DNA of 64,000 bases from Unio delphinus (taxonomy: Eukaryota > Mollusca > Bivalvia > Unionida > Unionidae), in the NCBI GenBank assembly GCA_029339505.1, contig JAQISU010000179.1:14098001-14162000 (forward strand), written 5' to 3'. How positions within the stretch are numbered: the stretch's first letter is position 1; each line of letters opens with the position of its first letter. Of this stretch, positions 1-12,825 are shown in pieces. A program made the translations under genes and the position numbers. The notes under the pieces were generated by a model. The model saw nothing but the letters and a program-made list of their open reading frames with translations. It was not told the DNA's origin and did not search any database.

Positions 1-300
1 AGTATTAATGTAGAAATGACCTTGATATGTGCAGTCAGACTTGTCACAGTATTGTTTTAATGTCCTTGGTATGTGCAGTCAGACTTGTCTCAGTATTAAT
101 GTAGTAATGACCTTGGTATGTGCAGTCTTGTCATAGTATTAATGTAGTAATGACCATGGTATATAATACTAATACTAATAATGAGGACTTTGTATAGTGC
201 CTTATCTTTAGAAGCTCTAAGCCCTTTACAACTATATGCAGTCAGATTTGTCACAGTATTAATGTAGTAATGACCTTGGTATATCTGGTCAGTATTTATG
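1..300. repeat. Minisatellite of about 47-56 bp, interrupted by a LINE 3' end
   Basis: Units containing 'gtcagacttgtcacagta' followed by 'ttaatgtagtaatgacctt' recur about five times. Positions 165-232 break the array with a short segment (aataatgaggactttgta...) that matches, in the same orientation, the 3' end of the CR1/L2-like LINE seen at 47.70-47.76 kb. This is therefore a severely 5'-truncated LINE copy inserted in the array. Confidence 0.8.
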
Positions 301-417
301 TTGTAATATTGGAAGAAGAGGATTGTAATTTAGGAATGTATTGTACAAGTATATTCCCAAAAACATTGTACTTTAGGAAGGTATTGTACAAGTGTGTGTG
401 TCTCTGTTAATGGGAGT

Positions 418-421
<4 letters not shown>

Positions 422-455
<34 letters not shown>

Positions 456-690
456 GTTTAACGCCATTTTTCAGCACAATATATAGGCTATACATGGCGG
501 CCAGTATTAGTGGTGGAGGAAGAAACCGGAAAAACCCCGGAAAGAACCACCGACCCACGAGAAGCTACTGGCAAGCTTTCTCACTTAACTACATTAGCCG
601 AATCTTAGACTCGAACCCACGCAGACAGAGGTGAGATGGCAGTGGTCCGTAACGGACAGCGCTTTAGACCACTCGGCCACTCGGGGCCCC
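422..690 (-). mobile_element. tRNA-derived SINE, family 2, with 14 bp TSD
   Basis: On the minus strand the element starts with a tRNA-like head (ggggccccgagtggccgag), has an A-box (tggccgagtggt) and a B-box (gggttcgagtct), and ends in poly-A, seen here as about 31 T from 422. Both flanks carry the perfect direct repeat taatgggagttgat at 408-421 and 691-704, a target-site duplication. Other copies lie at 25928-26180, 51048-51245 and 60273-60533. The head resembles a Leu/Ser-type tRNA. It is non-coding and relies on LINE machinery for movement. An 80-codon ORF across it is fortuitous. Confidence 0.9.
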
Positions 691-704
691 TAATGGGAGT
701 TGAT

Positions 705-1655
705 ACAGGTTTGGTTTCATGCTACTGATTTGGTCTTGTGATATCTGCAGAGATCTGCATTTTGTTTTTACTTATGCCAGATATACCTGTTCACAGGATC
801 CACCCAGACTTTAATCATATAGGAGATTTATGCTGCATTACAGTGAAACGTGTCTTAATGGACACCTGCAAATTAAGAATATCATCTTTAAAGGGTATCA
901 TTTGTGAAACAACTTTTGAATATCTGTCAGACTTAAAATTTATTTAAAGTACATATTTCTAAAAGCACAGTTTTCAAATTGCTTTAGTGTCCTTTACAGA
1001 TAGGTTCATTGGTTACTTGGGTGCCCTTTATAGAAAGGTTTTTAATTGCTTAACAGTGCTTTATAGTAGTTTTTGTCTGAGTGCTTTTTTATTTAAAAGT
1101 TTTGTGTTTGCTTGAGTGTTCCTTATTATACAAGTTTTGTAGTTGCTTGAGTTTCTTTGTTTATAGGTTTTGTGATTATTGGATTTTCTTGTATAGACGT
1201 GTTTTGTGCTTGCATGTCTTTTATTGATGTTTTATGGTTGCTTGAGTGTCCCTTATTTACAAGTTTTATTTTTGCTTCAGTGTCCCTTTTATATATGTTT
1301 TCACTGCAGTTTAACTATTGTAACTTAGGCTCCATAGTCGCAACACTGGTGGAGTACAAAACTTGAAACCCTCCTTGAATCCTCAGAAACTACAAGTAAC
1401 GAATATCACTGATATATAATGTGTATAAGTATATATTAATGGTAAAATTAATCTTGAGTACATTGCTGTTGGTTTGTTGAAAAAAGCTTCAGAATTGCAA
1501 TTCTATTTGAAAAATATTCAGATAAGTAATTTCATTGTAACACAACAGTACAGTCATAAACTTGTACTACATTGTGTACATACTGTATTCCCTTTTTCAT
1601 AAATTAGCTTTACCCACCAGGTACATAGCTGGACCCAGCACTTAATCAAGCATCA
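705..1655. other. No gene; degenerate tandem motif
   Basis: No coding region is supported. Between about 970 and 1300 a degenerate motif of 40-50 bases built around 'gcttgagtgtccctta' and 'acaagtttt' recurs six or seven times. The rest is AT-rich unique-looking DNA. Confidence 0.6.
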
Positions 1656-1659
1656 ATCA

Positions 1660-1810
1660 CATTGGGAATATGCTAGTGAGGTCTGTTAGCTATTGGTTGT
1701 CCTACCTCTTGGGATAAATGTTACTTTCCAGACTCACATTGGGAATATGCTAGTGAGGTCTGTTAGCTATTGGTTATCCTACCTCTTGGGATAAATGTTA
1801 CTTTCCAGGC
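1660..1810. repeat. Tandem duplication of about 75 bp, two copies
   Basis: Two adjacent, nearly identical copies contain 'cacattgggaatatgctag' and 'ttgggataaatgttacttt'. They differ by about one base, so the duplication is recent. Confidence 0.9.
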
Positions 1811-1987
1811 TAACTTTGAGGGCTCTGTTGCACCAATGTTACAATGACAGAAGGAAGTTGTCATAAAAGAAAATTAAATTAATGCTTAAGCAGGTGTTTA
1901 TGCCTAACGAGGGTTAAACTATGTTTCTTTCCATTTTGACCAACCAAAATGTTTATCTGTTTATAATTGTCTGTTTGTTTGTCTGTA

Positions 1988-3807
1988 TACCGTATTTTGT
2001 TGTGTATAACGCGCACTTTTTTTACCTAATTTTCTTATCTTAAGTCGGGGGTGCGCGTTGTATACAAGAACTAAAAAAATTTTTTTTTCCAGGTCGATCT
2101 GAAGAGGATGAAGGCACTCACTACTTGTGAAATATTAAATCCATTGTACATTGCATTGTAACTAAAATGTTTACCGGTACTAGCCGTATTAAAGAAATAA
2201 ATAATGCTTACAAATAGTCTTGTTCTTTGATTGCTTATGTTAATAAACTGGTTTCATTTCACATCACTGTGTCAAGTTTTGTTCTGTGCCACGGCCGGAA
2301 GTACATGTACATAACGACTGGCCATTTGTTCAAAAGCTGTGCAAAGTGCCGCATTGGAGCGGAACAAATACCACTGTGTGGATTACCGTACTTGCTCCAT
2401 AAATGTTCAGTACCGTATTCCATAACTGTTGATCTAATCGAATTTTTCTTCATTTATTATTGGTTGAATTGAAATATAATATGTGTAGAATTCAACTAGT
2501 GTTAATGTTCTCATCAGAGCATCTGTTGGGGACATATTTTTTTGCGACTACAGGTTCTTTCTTACGGGAACACTAATACGCTGCGGAACAAAATAATCAA
2601 TGTATGAAGTCGGAAAACATTTTTTTCCTCTTTGGAAAATAAGCTTGTTACTTAGTTTTATTTCTCATCTTAACTCATAGTATTTGAGATATCTTTGCGA
2701 TTATACAGTGATCAATGGCTTCAATGCTTCACTGACTCGGTGTGGTCTTTTCAGGGTAATCGGCGCCAGGTAAACTTTGATGCGCTCAACATAGTTACAA
2801 CTCTTTGTCTCGGTGAGCAGTATTTTAATTGAATCAGCTCTGTGGTTTTAATGGTGATCAGTGCTTCATTGACTCGGCGTGGTCTTTTTCAAGGTACTTG
2901 GTACCGACTAAAGCTTTGATGTGCTAAACTCTTTCTTTGTTTTATTTCTCATTTTAAATAACAGTATTTGATGCAGTACTTCTTTGTTACAATACATAAT
3001 TACAATGCATTGTCTTGGTAAATTCTAGCCTGAACATATGGATATATTTTAGAGGTGTCATGATAATCCAAATAAGTATAAATACTAGACCTAAACTTTC
3101 ACATATCATATTGTATTCGATCTTGAATCTAAACAAACATGGGTCGTATAAGAAATTCATATACTTCGAAAGACAAGCTAATCATCATTGCCTATGTAGA
3201 AGCACATGGTAACAGAGCCGCTGGGAGGGAGTTTAATGTTGGAGAGTCTTCTATTAGGGAGTGGAGAAGAATGAAAGAAAGACTGAAGAAAATGCCACGA
3301 ACAAAACAGGCAGAGAGAGGGACAAGTGCAAAGTATCCGGAGGCGGAGAGTGGAATCCTTGAATGGGTCATGGATAGAAGAAAACGGGGAATTGCGATAT
3401 CTACGACAGAGATTCGCTTTCAGGCAATATTGATTGCCAAACAGAAAAAAATAGACGACTTTAAGGGGTCTGTGAGCTGGGCTTACGCATTTTTACGACG
3501 GAATTTGAGGGATTTGATGCAATAGATTGCGTCAACTAGACGAACCTTTAAAGGGCCCTTTTAAGGGACAACAATAAAATCGGAAAGATACAATGTCAGT
3601 ATTGCCACTTTTTCATTAACTGTCTAAAATGACCAACTGTTGTTGCACTATGAAAACGGAGCGAAATACCGGTAGTCACAATTTTAAAATGCATTATATC
3701 ACATGCGCGTTATATGGCAGAACTACGTTTTTTTTCCACTTATTTTGGGTCGAAAATCGGGGTGCGCGTTATACATCGGTGCGCGTTATACACACCAAAA
3801 TACGGTA
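1988..3807 (+). mobile_element. Short pogo-like DNA transposon with 28 bp TIRs
   Basis: The left end reads taccgtattttgttgtgtat and continues into aacgcgcac. The right end is its inverse with one mismatch (gcgcgttatac, then accaaaatacggta). A TA dinucleotide is present at each end (1988-1989 and 3806-3807), as in Tc1/mariner/pogo targets. The 'gcgcgtt' motif also recurs inside both ends (about 2052 and 3763). The only credible gene is the 128-codon DNA-binding ORF at 3139-3525. No DDE catalytic domain is visible in about 1.8 kb, so it should be non-autonomous. Confidence 0.85.
3139..3525 (+). CDS. Pogo/CENP-B-type DNA-binding domain protein, no DDE domain
   Basis: The 128 residues start at an ATG (MGRIRNSY) and end at TAG. 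The first half is a psq/pogo-type helix-turn-helix: a basic lead-in, then the pattern 'AHGNRAAGREFNVGESSIRE' and 'WRRMKERLKKMPRTKQAERG'. Residues of about 64-120 resemble a CENP-B second helix-turn-helix (EWVMDRRKRGIAISTTEIR, then FKGSVSWAYAFLRRN). Full pogo transposases continue into a DDE domain of 250 residues or more. Here the reading frame stops just after the second DNA-binding module, so the product could bind transposon ends but not catalyse. It may be a decayed transposase or a short regulator; I cannot tell which. Confidence 0.75.
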   Translation: MGRIRNSYTSKDKLIIIAYVEAHGNRAAGREFNVGESSIREWRRMKERLKKMPRTKQAERGTSAKYPEAESGILEWVMDRRKRGIAISTTEIRFQAILIAKQKKIDDFKGSVSWAYAFLRRNLRDLMQ

Positions 3808-3839
3808 CTTAGATTGTGATTAGGATCTTTGATACAGAT

Positions 3840-5400
3840 TGCAGTACATGTACTTTAAAATTTAAAACATTTAAAGATCTTGATCCTTAATTTTTAAAAA
3901 TGTTAATTTTGAAAGTTTTAAAAATGAAAGTCTTGTAAATTATGCATATGCTAGTAACTCATTTGATGGTTTTCAGTAAACATGTTAACTGGGACTTCTT
4001 GATTTTGAAATACACGCATATTTTTGGTGTTTTAATATGCACTTTGTAATTCACTTCATATTCAAGCAGTGTGATATATGTTGTAGCTGGATGGGGTGGG
4101 TGGCAGCTGCATTGGGGAATTAGCTGGTAGAACCAACAAATAAACAGCTAGGTTACCATTTTCTTTAATTCAAATTCAAACTCTCGTTAGCCAGTTCTCC
4201 TCTGGTAAATATATAAGCCTGGAGGGGACTTCACTGGAGACAACTGATGTCATATTTCTTTAACTGGCTTGAATTGTTTCTGGTACATTAATCTGTGTTT
4301 CCTACATTAAACTAAACATTTAATATCTCACTAATGAGTTGTCTAGAAGTTTATTTAACAATACTGTATATAAATGATAATAATACATGTATATTTGATC
4401 AGACTCACACTCACTTTCAACCTCTTCCTCAAAATACAAATGTTAAATAAAGGGTTTAAGTGTAAAGGTTGACCAAGATTGTCAGAGTTCAATTATAAAA
4501 TATATATTTCTTTAAAATCTATATCAGAGATACAGTATCTTGCTAATTAGAGAAAGATAATCTAATATTTTTCTCTAATATCATAATCATTTTCAAAATC
4601 TAAAACTAATTGTAAGTTCTGTAAATAATAATTTAATTTAATTTGCAAAAACACAACTGCCTGTTCTCACTAGACTTTAACCAAAATGATTAATGTCCTT
4701 AAGGTCATGGGGTGGGTGTACTGTAAACATTCTGCTTGTATTGTTTTGGAAGAAAACTGGAAAACAGTCCCTACTACATATATATGGTTGGGCAGCAGTA
4801 TGGAGTACTCCTATCTGTGTTATCACAGATTAGCCAGGTTTGTGATACTACCAGCATAAAGATATTTCCTTCATCCTCCCCACTTTTCAGCAGAGCTGCT
4901 GAACATGTTAGTATGGTGTAACCTAGATCAATCAGCTGGTGATATAAACAGCAAGTTCATGTGCAGGCTGGCACACTTGTAAGTGGCTAGTGCTTGAGTG
5001 TTATTTCCAAGTGGACTAGGGAATATCTTCAACACAAAGAAGTTTTCCTATAATCTGCATTTTGTTCTGTGTCAAATATAGTGTTGTTTAAGTTGTGATA
5101 TATTCAGCTTACAGAGGTAAGTAATTTGAAGGTTTATAAATAAATGTGATCAAGATCACATTAAATTATCCTCATGTGCATGTATTGTCATTGTATATTG
5201 ACTTAGCTTTTGTGATTTTAGAGGTTATTTCATTATAATAGGCATAATCAGAAATGTCGGTGTGACATCACACATGTGCACCCTTAATGGGTAACAAGCT
5301 ATTGGTGGTACTATGAAGAATGGTGTCAGTTTCATGTTATTGTACATATAATTAACTGATTTTTGAATTAAAAAGCACTCGGTGAAGCAGACCAACAGGT
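3840..5400. other. No gene seen
   Basis: AT-rich DNA without a supportable coding region. It is followed at about 5403-5449 by a poly-T run of roughly 45 bases, possibly the tail of a degraded minus-strand retroposon. Confidence 0.55.
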
Positions 5401-5403
5401 TCT

Positions 5404-5449
<46 letters not shown>

Positions 5450-5451
<2 letters not shown>

Positions 5452-6425
5452 TTACTAGTATAGACCAGTAGTGTTCAACACAAAAAGTCAGAAAACACTT
5501 GTTGGCCTCTAGGTGAAGTGTAATGCTAAATAGGGCAAAGGGTGGGTGGGTGGTAGATATTGTTACATTTCATTCCACATAGAATGAAACACTCATACTT
5601 TTTACCAAAAATGTGTTGGTCCAGAGATATTAATGTTTCAAACAGTAGAACCTGTATTGAAAGACCACCTCTTCTGCCAAACACATTGGTCTTGGGCATC
5701 TCGTGACAGCCTATAATACTATATAATCAGTAAATATGTGAATTAAGAAGCTGGTCTTTTAAGACAGGTGATCCTAAGCTTAGCAGTGGTCTTTCAAGAC
5801 AGGTTTTAATTTATTTTATGCTAATGATATGATCTATTTTCCAGTGTTTGGAAGACAACAAAAAAGTTTGTCCCCATGAAATAGGCCTTTGTACATATCA
5901 TGGTTACGTGATTTTATTTTAAATTATATTCATTATACACCCATTGTTAATTTGCAAGCAAAATTTTCTACTCCATCCTTTACATTTGAAGTAAGAAATT
6001 TATGTTTCAGTTGCATATTATGTTGAACCTCATAATCTGTCTTTAGGATAAAATTTCTCAATATCAGTTAAGTTTGCCTTATAATGTGCTTTGCTTTGGA
6101 TTTTTGTTGGTTTTATTGACACAACTTTAACACATTATTGGCATGCCAAGGAAATTGGAGTTAAATGCCTTTGCTGATGAAACACCAAGTCAGCTTAACT
6201 GGTCTGGGCTGGGTAGGTACTATCCTATAACCCTTGGTTTATGACTTCATTGCTGGTATCAAACCTATGATCTTTGGATTATGAAAACCTAACACTACCA
6301 GCATGATTTCCCAGCAGTGTTACAGAATGTGTGACAAGGAGGTATTGGGGTTGGTTCAAAATATATCTGTTACTAAAATGTTCTCACTTGTTGCATGAAC
6401 CTGATTGGTAATTGATTCCTATTTA
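5450..6425. other. No gene seen
   Basis: AT-rich unique-looking DNA with no reading frame of note on either strand. Confidence 0.55.
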
Positions 6426-6429
6426 TGAG

Positions 6430-6765
6430 CAATACTTCTGGTGAAAAAAATCAGTGACCTACTTTGCATGATCTAGGAAATAAACATCTTTCAATGAAAA
6501 AAGTCTCAGTGACCTACTTTGCATGATCAAGGAAATAAACATCTTCCAATGAAAAAAGTCCCAGTGACCTACTTTGCATGATCTAGGAAATAAACATCTT
6601 CCAATGAAAAAAGGCCCAGTGACCTACTTTGCATGATCTATTAAATAAACATCTTCCAATGAAAAAAGTCCCAGTGACCTACTTTGCATGATCTAAGAAA
6701 TAAACATCTTCCAATGAAAAAAGTCCCAGTGACATACTTTGCATGAGCCAGAAAATAAATGAACA
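6430..6765. repeat. Minisatellite of about 57 bp, six copies
   Basis: Units carry 'cagtgacctactttgcatga' and 'aaataaacatcttccaatga'. Copies are highly similar and the last one is decayed. There is no coding potential. Confidence 0.9.
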
Positions 6766-6769
6766 TTCT

Positions 6770-9700
6770 GCAGTTAGCTTGATCAGTTTTTATGGTTATA
6801 CAAAAACAAAAAATGGCAAGGAAATATGTTAAAAATAATTCTTTGCAATTAACATAAGTGTCAGGTAAACTTAGTGCTTTTGTCTGTTAAATATTTTGGT
6901 TCAATAAAAAATGTTCTTCCATTTTACCCTTTATCATATGAGTATTGCTCTATCAGAATGGATGCAGTGAGCGGTGCATTAAATTATAATCTACTTCTTA
7001 TCGGGGATAACATCATATCATATTGAACATTATAAACAAGATATCGATGTTAAAGTTTTTGTTTGATCTAAAAATAATGGTAGTGCATTTGAATTCACAT
7101 TTTCAGTCTATCATGGGAATTTAGGCTTTAATTTTTGTTTCATTGAGTAGCAGAGAGACCATGCAAACATGAGATGTGTTTTGTCTCACATCCCACCTGT
7201 TACTCCTGAAATCCTGTGTATACAGAATTGTTATTACAAAATTAATTTATAAAATCATTTTCACACCTTCATATTAAGTATGTTTATGGCAATCCTGCCT
7301 GATTTATCATGTGCCTGAACTGGTGTAATTAATCAAGGTAAGATCTGTTGTTGTAATCAAGTTCAAGGGACATGAATATACATTCTGCCCTTCCATAAAT
7401 CTGATTTTAAAATCAATTATGGTTGCAAGAATGACATTATACATCAGGCAGAATTTCAATCTGAAAGCCATTAAACGTGACAACAAATTCCCCATTAATG
7501 AATTCCATGATGTTGATCGAATATGCATCCAAATATGGTTACGTTAATGTTTGGTAACTTTATAGCTGAACATAATCTTCATTTTACAGTAGCAAATTAT
7601 TTTTCAGATATAGTCAAAATCAGACATCACACAAAACATTATCAATAATCACATAGTGACCAAAGTTATGGGTCCTCCTTGTTGGGATAAGAAAGTCAAA
7701 TATATATGCCACAATGAAAATTTTGCCATTATCATTGAAAATCCTTCCTCTTTTGAAGTAAAAAAACCTAATTGTGCAAGTCTGAATTGTCTGAAGCTGA
7801 CTTCTTAGTTCTGATGTTGCTCGTGGGGGTAAAGACGTGTATTGTACACCTAAATTGTGTTACACACACTCTTGAAAGGCTTGTTCAACATTGGTTACAG
7901 ATACCTAATACCTATTAACCTTGGTGATGAATATGAACATTTTTCCAAAACTGAGTCACTGTGTCTTACTTGTGTTTACTGCTATTCAAATTAATTTATT
8001 ATCCTGTTTTTGAAACATCTTTTGAGCTCATGTCAGCTTAGAATTTCTGTTTCAGCTCTTTGTCAGATTCTCGTGGGTCATGAGCGTTAATCGTATAATA
8101 TTGTATAAGCCCCACTTCTCAAAGGGTAAGTATTACGTCCCACTTTGTCAAGGGGTATTACACAACATATAATAATAACACTATAACCCATTCCCCTCTG
8201 ATACTCATTATCTAAGAGATGACCGCCCTCGGTATAATTGCCCGGTTTGAGTAAGGGAATGTATATATTAACCTGAGCGGGTATATTGAACAAACAACTC
8301 CGAGCCCCCGTAAAGATAAACAATTTAAACAAATACATATGCAATGAAATTTCCTTTCATTAGGAATACACGCGGTTTTGAATTAAGCTTTCACCGAATT
8401 ACAAATAGATTTGAAATAAAAAAATTAGCTGTTCTATTACTGATATTTAAAAGTCGTCATAGGATTGAGTCACAATTGAAGTCAGTGCTTTTGTTCGATT
8501 TTCATAACCTGTTATTCTCGAACCACGTTCTCTGCTCAATCCAATGCTGTTCTAGAAGCTACTGTCTCTCTAGATACTTTTCCCTCGTGGATGTTCCGTT
8601 TGAACTCAGACTTGTCCATTGTCTCAATGTATACACCTCTCGATTTCTCCTTCACAATTCCCTTTTTTCCCATACATGTACTTCACTTTCATTCCCAAAA
8701 GCTATTTTCTTCCTTCCAAAAAGAAACTTAAAACAACCCAAGTCTCTCATTACACTGATAATAGTCGAGACTGTCCATTATTCCTGGTTCGAACAATCAG
8801 ATATTTCTATCAGTGATAACAATTTTACGGCTAGTAATTAACTACACGTCTTCAAATCAATGCAGTTAAACCATCTGTTAATTCGGTTTGCCTTGACCTA
8901 ATACATTAACGTACTATATAGCGAGACATTGAATTATACACTGCTGCTAAATTATCCATGACATCAAAATTCGGTGAATTCACATGTATTCTTGTAAATC
9001 ATTACCTCATGCAAGACATTTAATTCTTAGAACACAATCATTATTCAAATAATATGATAAATTCAAGAATTAACGTAACACTTCCTATCATAACTGAAAA
9101 TATTGTGTTTTTATGACATAAATTAACACTATGTTATTCTTAATTAAGAATTAAGGTAAGAATTCTAATTCATAATTCAAAAGCACATTAGTAAAATTAA
9201 TGTATCTAATGAAACTAATCATACAAATGTATTAACTCAATGATGTAGACCTGTAAACGAAGCAGACATTATGTTAATTACATCACAATAAATGTGGAAT
9301 TGAGACAATACCTTGTTTCTGGTGTTTTTTTTTCCCCTGGTCGGTTCTTAATGTACGAATGTATTTCTCTCAAATAACATTCAGAGTCTTTTCAAAAATA
9401 ATAATAATTCTACACCTGTTCCTCTCTTGCAGAGAACCTTTTTAAATCCTGAATTCTAATTTAGCTAGTCCGATATTATGTTCGAAAGTTTTCTCGTGTA
9501 AAACACCCCCCTTATTTAACCGTTACCAATCAGAATCAAATGTATTTTCTCCCACTTTCCTCTAAAAGTCACTGACATCATGGTTAATATGACGGGCTTT
9601 GGTTTTAAGTAACAGAATCTCTGTTTTCTCTCAATTCTGACATTTTCGTGATAAAATGAAACTTTACAAGGTCACGTTGTTCAGTACTGGCTCCTGTATA

Positions 9701-10015
9701 AATATGGCTGATTAGTACAGTGGCCACATCCTACTATACCGATACCTCTCCTTTGCAGAATATGTCTCATAAATCTACCTAATGGCTAGCTGGCAACAAC
9801 TAATGGTTATTCAATAGATTCTACTGAAATTTTGGCACTTCACACTCATTTTATAAGGGACGATTTGAGTATTTGTTCTCTTTTTCTTATTGTCTCAATA
9901 TATCGCTTTTAAAAAAAAATGTACTTTTCAAAATTAAGTTAGTACTATGGATCAAGTTTTAGTTTGTTCGTTTATAGAAAGAAGTGAATTACTAGGATTA
10001 CCATGACACACATTT
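6770..10015. other. No gene recognised
   Basis: About 3.2 kb without a recognisable gene. From about 8050 to 9850 base composition and texture differ from the neighbours (fewer simple repeats, several GC-richer patches near 8200-8300 and 9480-9550), which could mark a decayed transposable element, but I found no terminal repeats or protein motifs. A 165-codon ORF at 8344-8841 has no recognisable domain and biased composition. I do not call it a gene. Confidence 0.45.
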
Positions 10016-10019
10016 ACCT

Positions 10020-10500
10020 CAAGGCTTAGTTGGTCCTAAATAAAAATGGCACCACTGAGACATCCAGCATGACCATCACAGTGGCCATCTTGAAAATCAT
10101 GCTATCACTACTTCACCTGAGTTAATGGTCATGTTAGCATGGGTTTCACTGAATGACATTTTGTTTAGACAACATGACAACATTTACAGTACTTGGCAAC
10201 CACTTTTGATTTTTGGCCGATAAAAGTTTTCTTAATTGAGGATGGTGGCAATGTGAGTGTCAGTAAGGCCATTGTGGCAGTCTTCTCTTATCACTATACT
10301 GTCAGGATAAATTGGCATTTTGACCAAAAGTCTTCTTGTGATGTCTGGTGGTTCTGAATGAAAATGGTGCCAATCTGACATCAACATTATCCATCATGGC
10401 CATCATCTTAAAATTTGTATCACTGTTCTTCAGACCCAAATAAAATGGAGTCTCGTATTTACATGGAGATTTCACCAGAAGACTTCTTTTGGTGTATAGT
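10020..10500. repeat. Degenerate long tandem repeat, first block
   Basis: Recurring phrases such as 'catcttgaaaatcatgctat' and 'cctaaataaaaatggcacca' reappear in a second block at 14330-15140, with a period of about 145-190 bases. The copies are old and diverged. Confidence 0.65.
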
Positions 10501-10637
10501 TGGTCTGTGTGCAGTCAGGCCCGCACCTAGGAAATTCTGGGCTCCAGGCAGCTGACAGAGTTCGGGCCCCTTTCGTGTTTCAAATATGTGCGTATATGTG
10601 CCTATCTAGCTCGGGCCCCTGACGAGTGCCATGGTTG

Positions 10638-10657
10638 CCCCCCCCCCCCCCCCCCCG
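10638..10657. repeat. Poly-C tract
   Basis: An uninterrupted run of about 20 C between 'atggttg' and 'ggagcgag'. A poly-G run of about 15 lies at about 12442-12457. Confidence 0.85.
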
Positions 10658-10790
10658 GAGCGAGTCTGGTGCAGTGACGATAATCTATCATTCAGTATGA
10701 CCAAGAAGGTCAAATTGAGTTAAAAAAAACTTTATCAAAGCTTTTACTAATGTTTTAGACTTAAAATTCCTCAGGAAACCTTGTTGATGC

Positions 10791-11120
10791 TTACATAATG
10801 GTCAACCGGTATTGGTTACCTGACTTGGTTTTAGGTATGGGATCAACACATTCTACCATAATTCTACTAAATCCTGGTTCATCAAATGCAGGAATATGTT
10901 GCAGATGAGCCTTTGGTACCTTCTGATTTGATTTTTCTACCATTTGACAGGTATGACAACATTTACAGTATTTGGCAACATCACTTTTAATTTTTGGCCA
11001 ATAAAAATGAGTCAAGATCTTGTTTCATTAAGGAAGCTTTCACTTCGGAAAAGTCATATTTTCTGGCAAGTTGAATTACTTCATCTTTTTTGAAAAGGCC
11101 TAATTGTTCCTGGGTACGAT
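10791..11120 (-). pseudogene. Ty3/gypsy-type integrase zinc-binding domain remnant
   Basis: On the minus strand a 74-codon frame reads 'HFYWPKIKSDVAKYCKCCHT' followed by CQM, the end of the H2C2 zinc finger of Ty3/gypsy (Metaviridae-type) integrases, and then the linker region toward the catalytic core (GFSRIMVECVDPIP). The usual core Asp motif has decayed (consensus 'vDivGPlp' style). Upstream on the same strand (11020-11120) a further in-frame stretch looks like the preceding linker. No LTRs, RT or RNase H remain nearby, so this is an isolated fragment. Confidence 0.8.
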
Positions 11121-11124
11121 TTTA

Positions 11125-12400
11125 AAGAAATATTTCCACTTTTGATGACATTTTTAGATAAAAGCATGTCAATCTCACTTTAGAAAACTTTAAAAAAACT
11201 TGGGTAATTCAAATCTAAAACCCTCCAAAGTTTTCTGAAATATTTGAGCCAAAAATCTCATCTTGAATGAGTTAACCCAATTCTTTGATATGAGTTTAGG
11301 CTCTAATAAATAATAACAAAGAAAGAGTGAAAACAACCAGCTTTGTAAAATTTAATAAATAATTTATTTTCCTGGAAAAAGATTGTAAAAAATGGAAAAG
11401 AACTTAGTTTTAAAAATCAAAGCCAAGAATAATCAAGAATAATCCACAAATTAAAATATAAGCATCCTAGTAATGAAAAATACTAATATATTAAGTTCAA
11501 GTCCTATTGGAAAATCTAAGATGGAAGATGATGACGTAGTTTGAGTCTTGTTGGAAAATCCAAGATGGAAGACTATGACATATACTTAAATCTGTTTTGT
11601 GTTTATATATAATTCCTGTAGAATCACAATATTTAACACTCCTGTGTTGGAAATCTGAACAATATTTTGATAAACTGTCTTTGTCCAAATATTACGTATG
11701 AGGCACATCAGCTATTTCCATAGATATGTTAAAATCCAAATGAACTGAAGAATTGTTAACATGGATTCAAAAACTTGGCTGCAGCAAATAGTTAAAAAGA
11801 AGTTGTCTTATCTTTGATTCTTGAAAGTTCTTTTCAGACAGTATAACATCAGTCCCTTCATGGGACTCTTGTTTGAGTATCCGTTTAGATTTTAACTGCT
11901 GCCTAAGTTGAATACAATGAAACTAGATGATAACAATAAGTGTTTCCTGTTTATAATTTAGCATTGAATAATTGTTATTAAAGCATTTCTGTATATCAGT
12001 CAAATTGTCAAGTGTTTTGATGCACTGTCGTTTGTTATTTTCTCATTTTGTTGACATCAGGTGCATGTTAACAATTTGATTGTTATACATGTACAATGTT
12101 TCAAGAAACAAAACACAGGAGAGTTTGTTGTAACAGGATTGCTTTGCTTTCATATTTCTTATCTTCTGATGTATTAATTGAAATCAGATGGCCTCCTAAT
12201 TCTTAAGCATCTTAATTTAAATTTTTATTTTTATGTTGTTTGGATATGAAATTTTAGGTTGACTCAGATACAAAGTGGTCTGATCTATTGAACAATAATA
12301 TTGCGCCTCAAATGGATACTGTATATTTTCACATTAACATGGTCTAACATTGCTTAATGCTCTGGCATCTCATGGTCATATAATTTGTTCTTTTGATGAT
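11125..12400. other. No gene seen
   Basis: AT-rich sequence with no supportable coding region or strong repeat. Confidence 0.55.
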
Positions 12401-12407
12401 TCCTAAC

Positions 12408-12490
12408 AAACTGCATAGACCCAGATGCGCTGGCACTTTAATGGGGGGGGGGGGGGGCAGATATGGGTCTCAGCAGTTTGCAGTTGGAAC
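12408..12490. repeat. Palindromic 'cagatctgggtct' family, copy 1
   Basis: 'ctgcatagacccagatgcg' faces 'cagatatgggtctcagcag' across a poly-G run, a short inverted-repeat unit. It is one of at least nine related palindromic units in the window. The style is that of miniature non-autonomous DNA elements common in molluscs, but no target duplication was identified. Confidence 0.65.
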
Positions 12491-12825
12491 CATCTTGTAC
12501 ATGAGTCAGTGGATGAAATATAAAGTTCCCAGAGATCCACATGGGTTTGCCTTCTTGGGCTAGGTTTTTATTGGGGAAGAGGGATAATAACAATAAACTA
12601 TAACAGGCACTACAACTCCTCCATGACAGGGGCTGCATAAGCTTGTTTTAAAGCCCCACCCTGTGAAGTAAATAAGGTAGGCTACAGTCTGCACATGCTT
12701 GGGTATGTTTCCTTTCATTACAGTATTTTCCAGCTGAAAACTTCGTCTCTATTTCTATAACATTCATGCAGTTAAATTGGACCTATTTACTGTGAATACT
12801 TTTGCATTAAATTAGGTTCATCTGC

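Noticed and set aside
392..634. 80-codon ORF with poly-Phe
   Set aside because: Poly-T tail and body of a minus-strand SINE.
8344..8841. 165-codon ORF
   Set aside because: No domain, biased composition and no splice or context support; left as unexplained.
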